A stretch of 64,000 nt of DNA from positions 2,137,748 through 2,201,747 of the forward strand of contig VUYV01000145.1 in assembly GCA_008711295.1 (NCBI GenBank), given 5' to 3'. Numbering within the stretch: the stretch's first letter is position 1; every line of letters starts with the position of its first letter. This document shows positions 51,101 through 54,100 of this stretch, one piece after another. The notes below the pieces were generated by a model that worked only from the letters and a program-made list of their open reading frames with translations, was not told the origin of the DNA and ran no database searches. Made by a program: the position numbers and the translations under genes. The DNA comes from Anarhynchus alexandrinus. Lineage: Eukaryota > Chordata > Aves > Charadriiformes > Charadriidae.

Positions 51101-54100
51101 GCTTGCTGCCCCGCGGTGCCCGTCACCCACTGCTGCAGAGAGCTGGGAGGGAGGGCGGCGAGCGGGATCGAGCCTTCGTCTCCCTGGGGACACGAGCTGC
51201 TGTTTGGGCTGCAGGGAGGGACAGGGGCCATGCCCCTCCTCGCTCAGGATCCCCCAGTCCTCCTGCCAACATGTTGAGGGCAAGATAGCTGCCGGTGGGA
51301 GCAGGGGGTGGTGGCAGTGCCCAGCAGTGGTGTATGAGAGGCAGGGACTGCTCTTTAGCAAGTGGACAGGGATGAGCCATGCATTTCTCATTAGTCTTTG
51401 AAATGCTTTTTGTCGTTTCTGACACAAATGGGAGTAGGACCGGGAACCTGCCAGAAGGAAAGTCCCTTTTGTCCCTGCTTGCCACTTACCCCAGTAGTTT
51501 GTCAAGGACTTAACACGGTGACCGGGACAGGCTGATTTCTTTCTGTGGCTTTTTCTAACCCATGTACGCAGCTTTGCCTTCCTTGAGACAGATGCACTGT
51601 GTCAGGCTGGGGAGTGGCTATTAGAAAGCAGAGCTGATGCTATTTTCTGTTGTTACTATACATCTGCTACTCATTTCATAGGATTTGAATTGCTTGTAGT
51701 CTAGGTTGACATTTTAATAACCATTAAGAAACCTCACTGACCTTTTAATTGTCTGCATTATCCTTTGTGTATATATCTGACATTTTTGAAGAACAAAAGA
51801 ATACAGCCATAGGCCTGAAAACAAGGGTAGGTTTTTTTTTTTATTTTTGTGCCATCTGTCTAAAGGGCTTTCACTATTGCTGTCACCATATTAGTGATGC
51901 GGAGGTAATATGCTGATGTTTTTGCATCATCTGTAAGGGCAAAAGCCTTCACTCTTTTTTTCATCTTTTTCATATTGATTTCTCTTTGCATCTTAAGCTC
52001 TTGCTCCCTTCTCTGATAGTTACATTAAGTATCATTTGAATTCCAGACTTACCCATTAATGACAGTAGACTGAAGTCTTAAATACTTCAGGGTCTTTAAG
52101 GAAAAACAAAATGAGGTGTTCAGGAAGCCAGTGTCTAAGCCATCCTATACACCTCAGTCTTTGTGTTAGAGCTGTTGTAATTTATTGGCTGCTCAAGGAG
52201 AATTTCTGAATTATAATCAGACCTCTGACATTCATTGAAACATCATCCATGTGTGTTCATAGCAAGTAAGGTGTCCCCTTTGCTTTTGAAAAATTTATTT
52301 GGTAGACGCTTGCTATATGTTTTAGAGTGGTGAATGGCAAAAGGCATCTATGTGGTGGGTATTTTTCACTTCAGCTGCTGTTTCTGATTTGTATTTTGTA
52401 TTTTGATTCATAAATTGTGTTCCTTTTAGGAAGATCACCACATGAGGGTACACAAAGTGCAAGAATTCAATCCAAATACATTGGATGTACATGTTTGTCT
52501 TACCCTGACGTGCCTCCACAGCAAGTTCTTAAGGTTTTTAGTAGGAACTGAACGAGATCCTTTAACAGACATGATTCAATCTGATGAAAACACATGGACA
52601 AGATTTCTTCCCCATGTAGGAAGATTCCCTCAAACACTTCTGGGCTTCAGTATTGTTGACCAGTAAGTCGTCCTGTTAGTTTCTTACCTTTCACAGTTGG
52701 GTCCTGCGTAGTTTTCCTTACAGACACAGCGCACGCTTCCACTTTTTCTGTAACAGGAGACTGCAAAGCTGGAATTTCATTAGAACGAATAGTTAGAATA
52801 GCAGACAATGTAAACACTTGGGAGTATTTCTTTATTACATTATGGACATTTGCTGTCAGTGTGAGCTGTGGCTCTTGGTTACTCATTGCTGAATAGATAT
52901 TCTTAAGCTCTGTATGTTATTCACATTATACCCTTTGTTTAGTCTTTTTAATTAGTGTAGAAAGCACTAATTAGTATATAGCACTATGGAGCTATGTAAA
53001 TATAAATATATATAAGTTCTTGTCTTGCAGTGTAGGTCAGGCACACCTGCAGGTTTTGATACACGTTTTAGATAAGGGACTTAGGGCAAATGTGTATGTC
53101 ATGTGAACCTAATTGCTTCCTGTCTCTTATTCTAAGGGGTAAAATATTGCTTGTGAAAGACATCACAGTGAACACTTCAGGAACTGAGATTCTGGAATGG
53201 GTGCAGCAGTTTCCTATGCAAATCCTACAGTTTTCCTCAAATCCAATCTGGAAGTACCGAGTGGTGAAAACTGACCTCAGTGATGGCATCCTCATTTACA
53301 GTAACTGAGGCCGCTCCACCACCTCTCTGAGTAAGCTTGGAAGAGTCTGTAGCCTCTTCTGAGACCAACAGTCATATTGATTGCAGTAATGGCTTGGGCT
53401 GCAGTTTTCACTGCCATGATTCTAAATCACGGATTCCTTTGCTTTCTTATGTTTTCAGGATTTAACAAATGTTTAACTAAATATGAGACCCAAGGAACAG
53501 CAGCAGACAGATGTGGAAAGTGCAAACTGTATACATTTCAAACACAGTGACAGACGTGGCTTAAATACATTTGCAGGAAAAAGACATACAGTCCTAAAGA
53601 TGTTTCCAGTTATTTTGCAATATGTGTGAGTAAATTCCTGCCAGCACTGGAATGTGACCAGAGTAGTGAGTGGCAGCGGTTGCCAGCTGCAGGCCTGTGG
53701 TTGCTAAAACACAGTGTTGGGCAGCTGTGGCCAGGTTGTCAAGTTGCATCGTTTTTGCACAGAAGGACAAAAGACTCAGAGCGATGTGAAAGAGGATGAT
53801 CCACGCACTGCTTGTTCCGGGAACGAGCAGCATTGCAAGGTGACAAGAATTCCTGCATAATATCAGTTCCCACCAGCGTTTCTCAGCTGGTGGGACAACC
53901 AGGGTCAAATAAATCTGTGTCAGGATCTGTGCTGTCTCAAAATATTTCATTTAACCAGAGAGAACATAAAATGAGATTCTTCTCACAGAATTCACAAATT
54001 AACTTCTGTAAAGCTTTTTTGAGAACATGTTGAGAAAATCATAATAGTTTGGCAGTCTCAATTTTCTTTTACAGAGGCTAATTCCTTCACGTAGTTGAAA

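Noticed and set aside
51011..51505. 164-codon open frame on the minus strand (and overlapping frames on the plus strand)
   Set aside because: It lies in a GC-rich intron block where stop codons are rare by composition, has no recognisable domain, and several frames are open at once.
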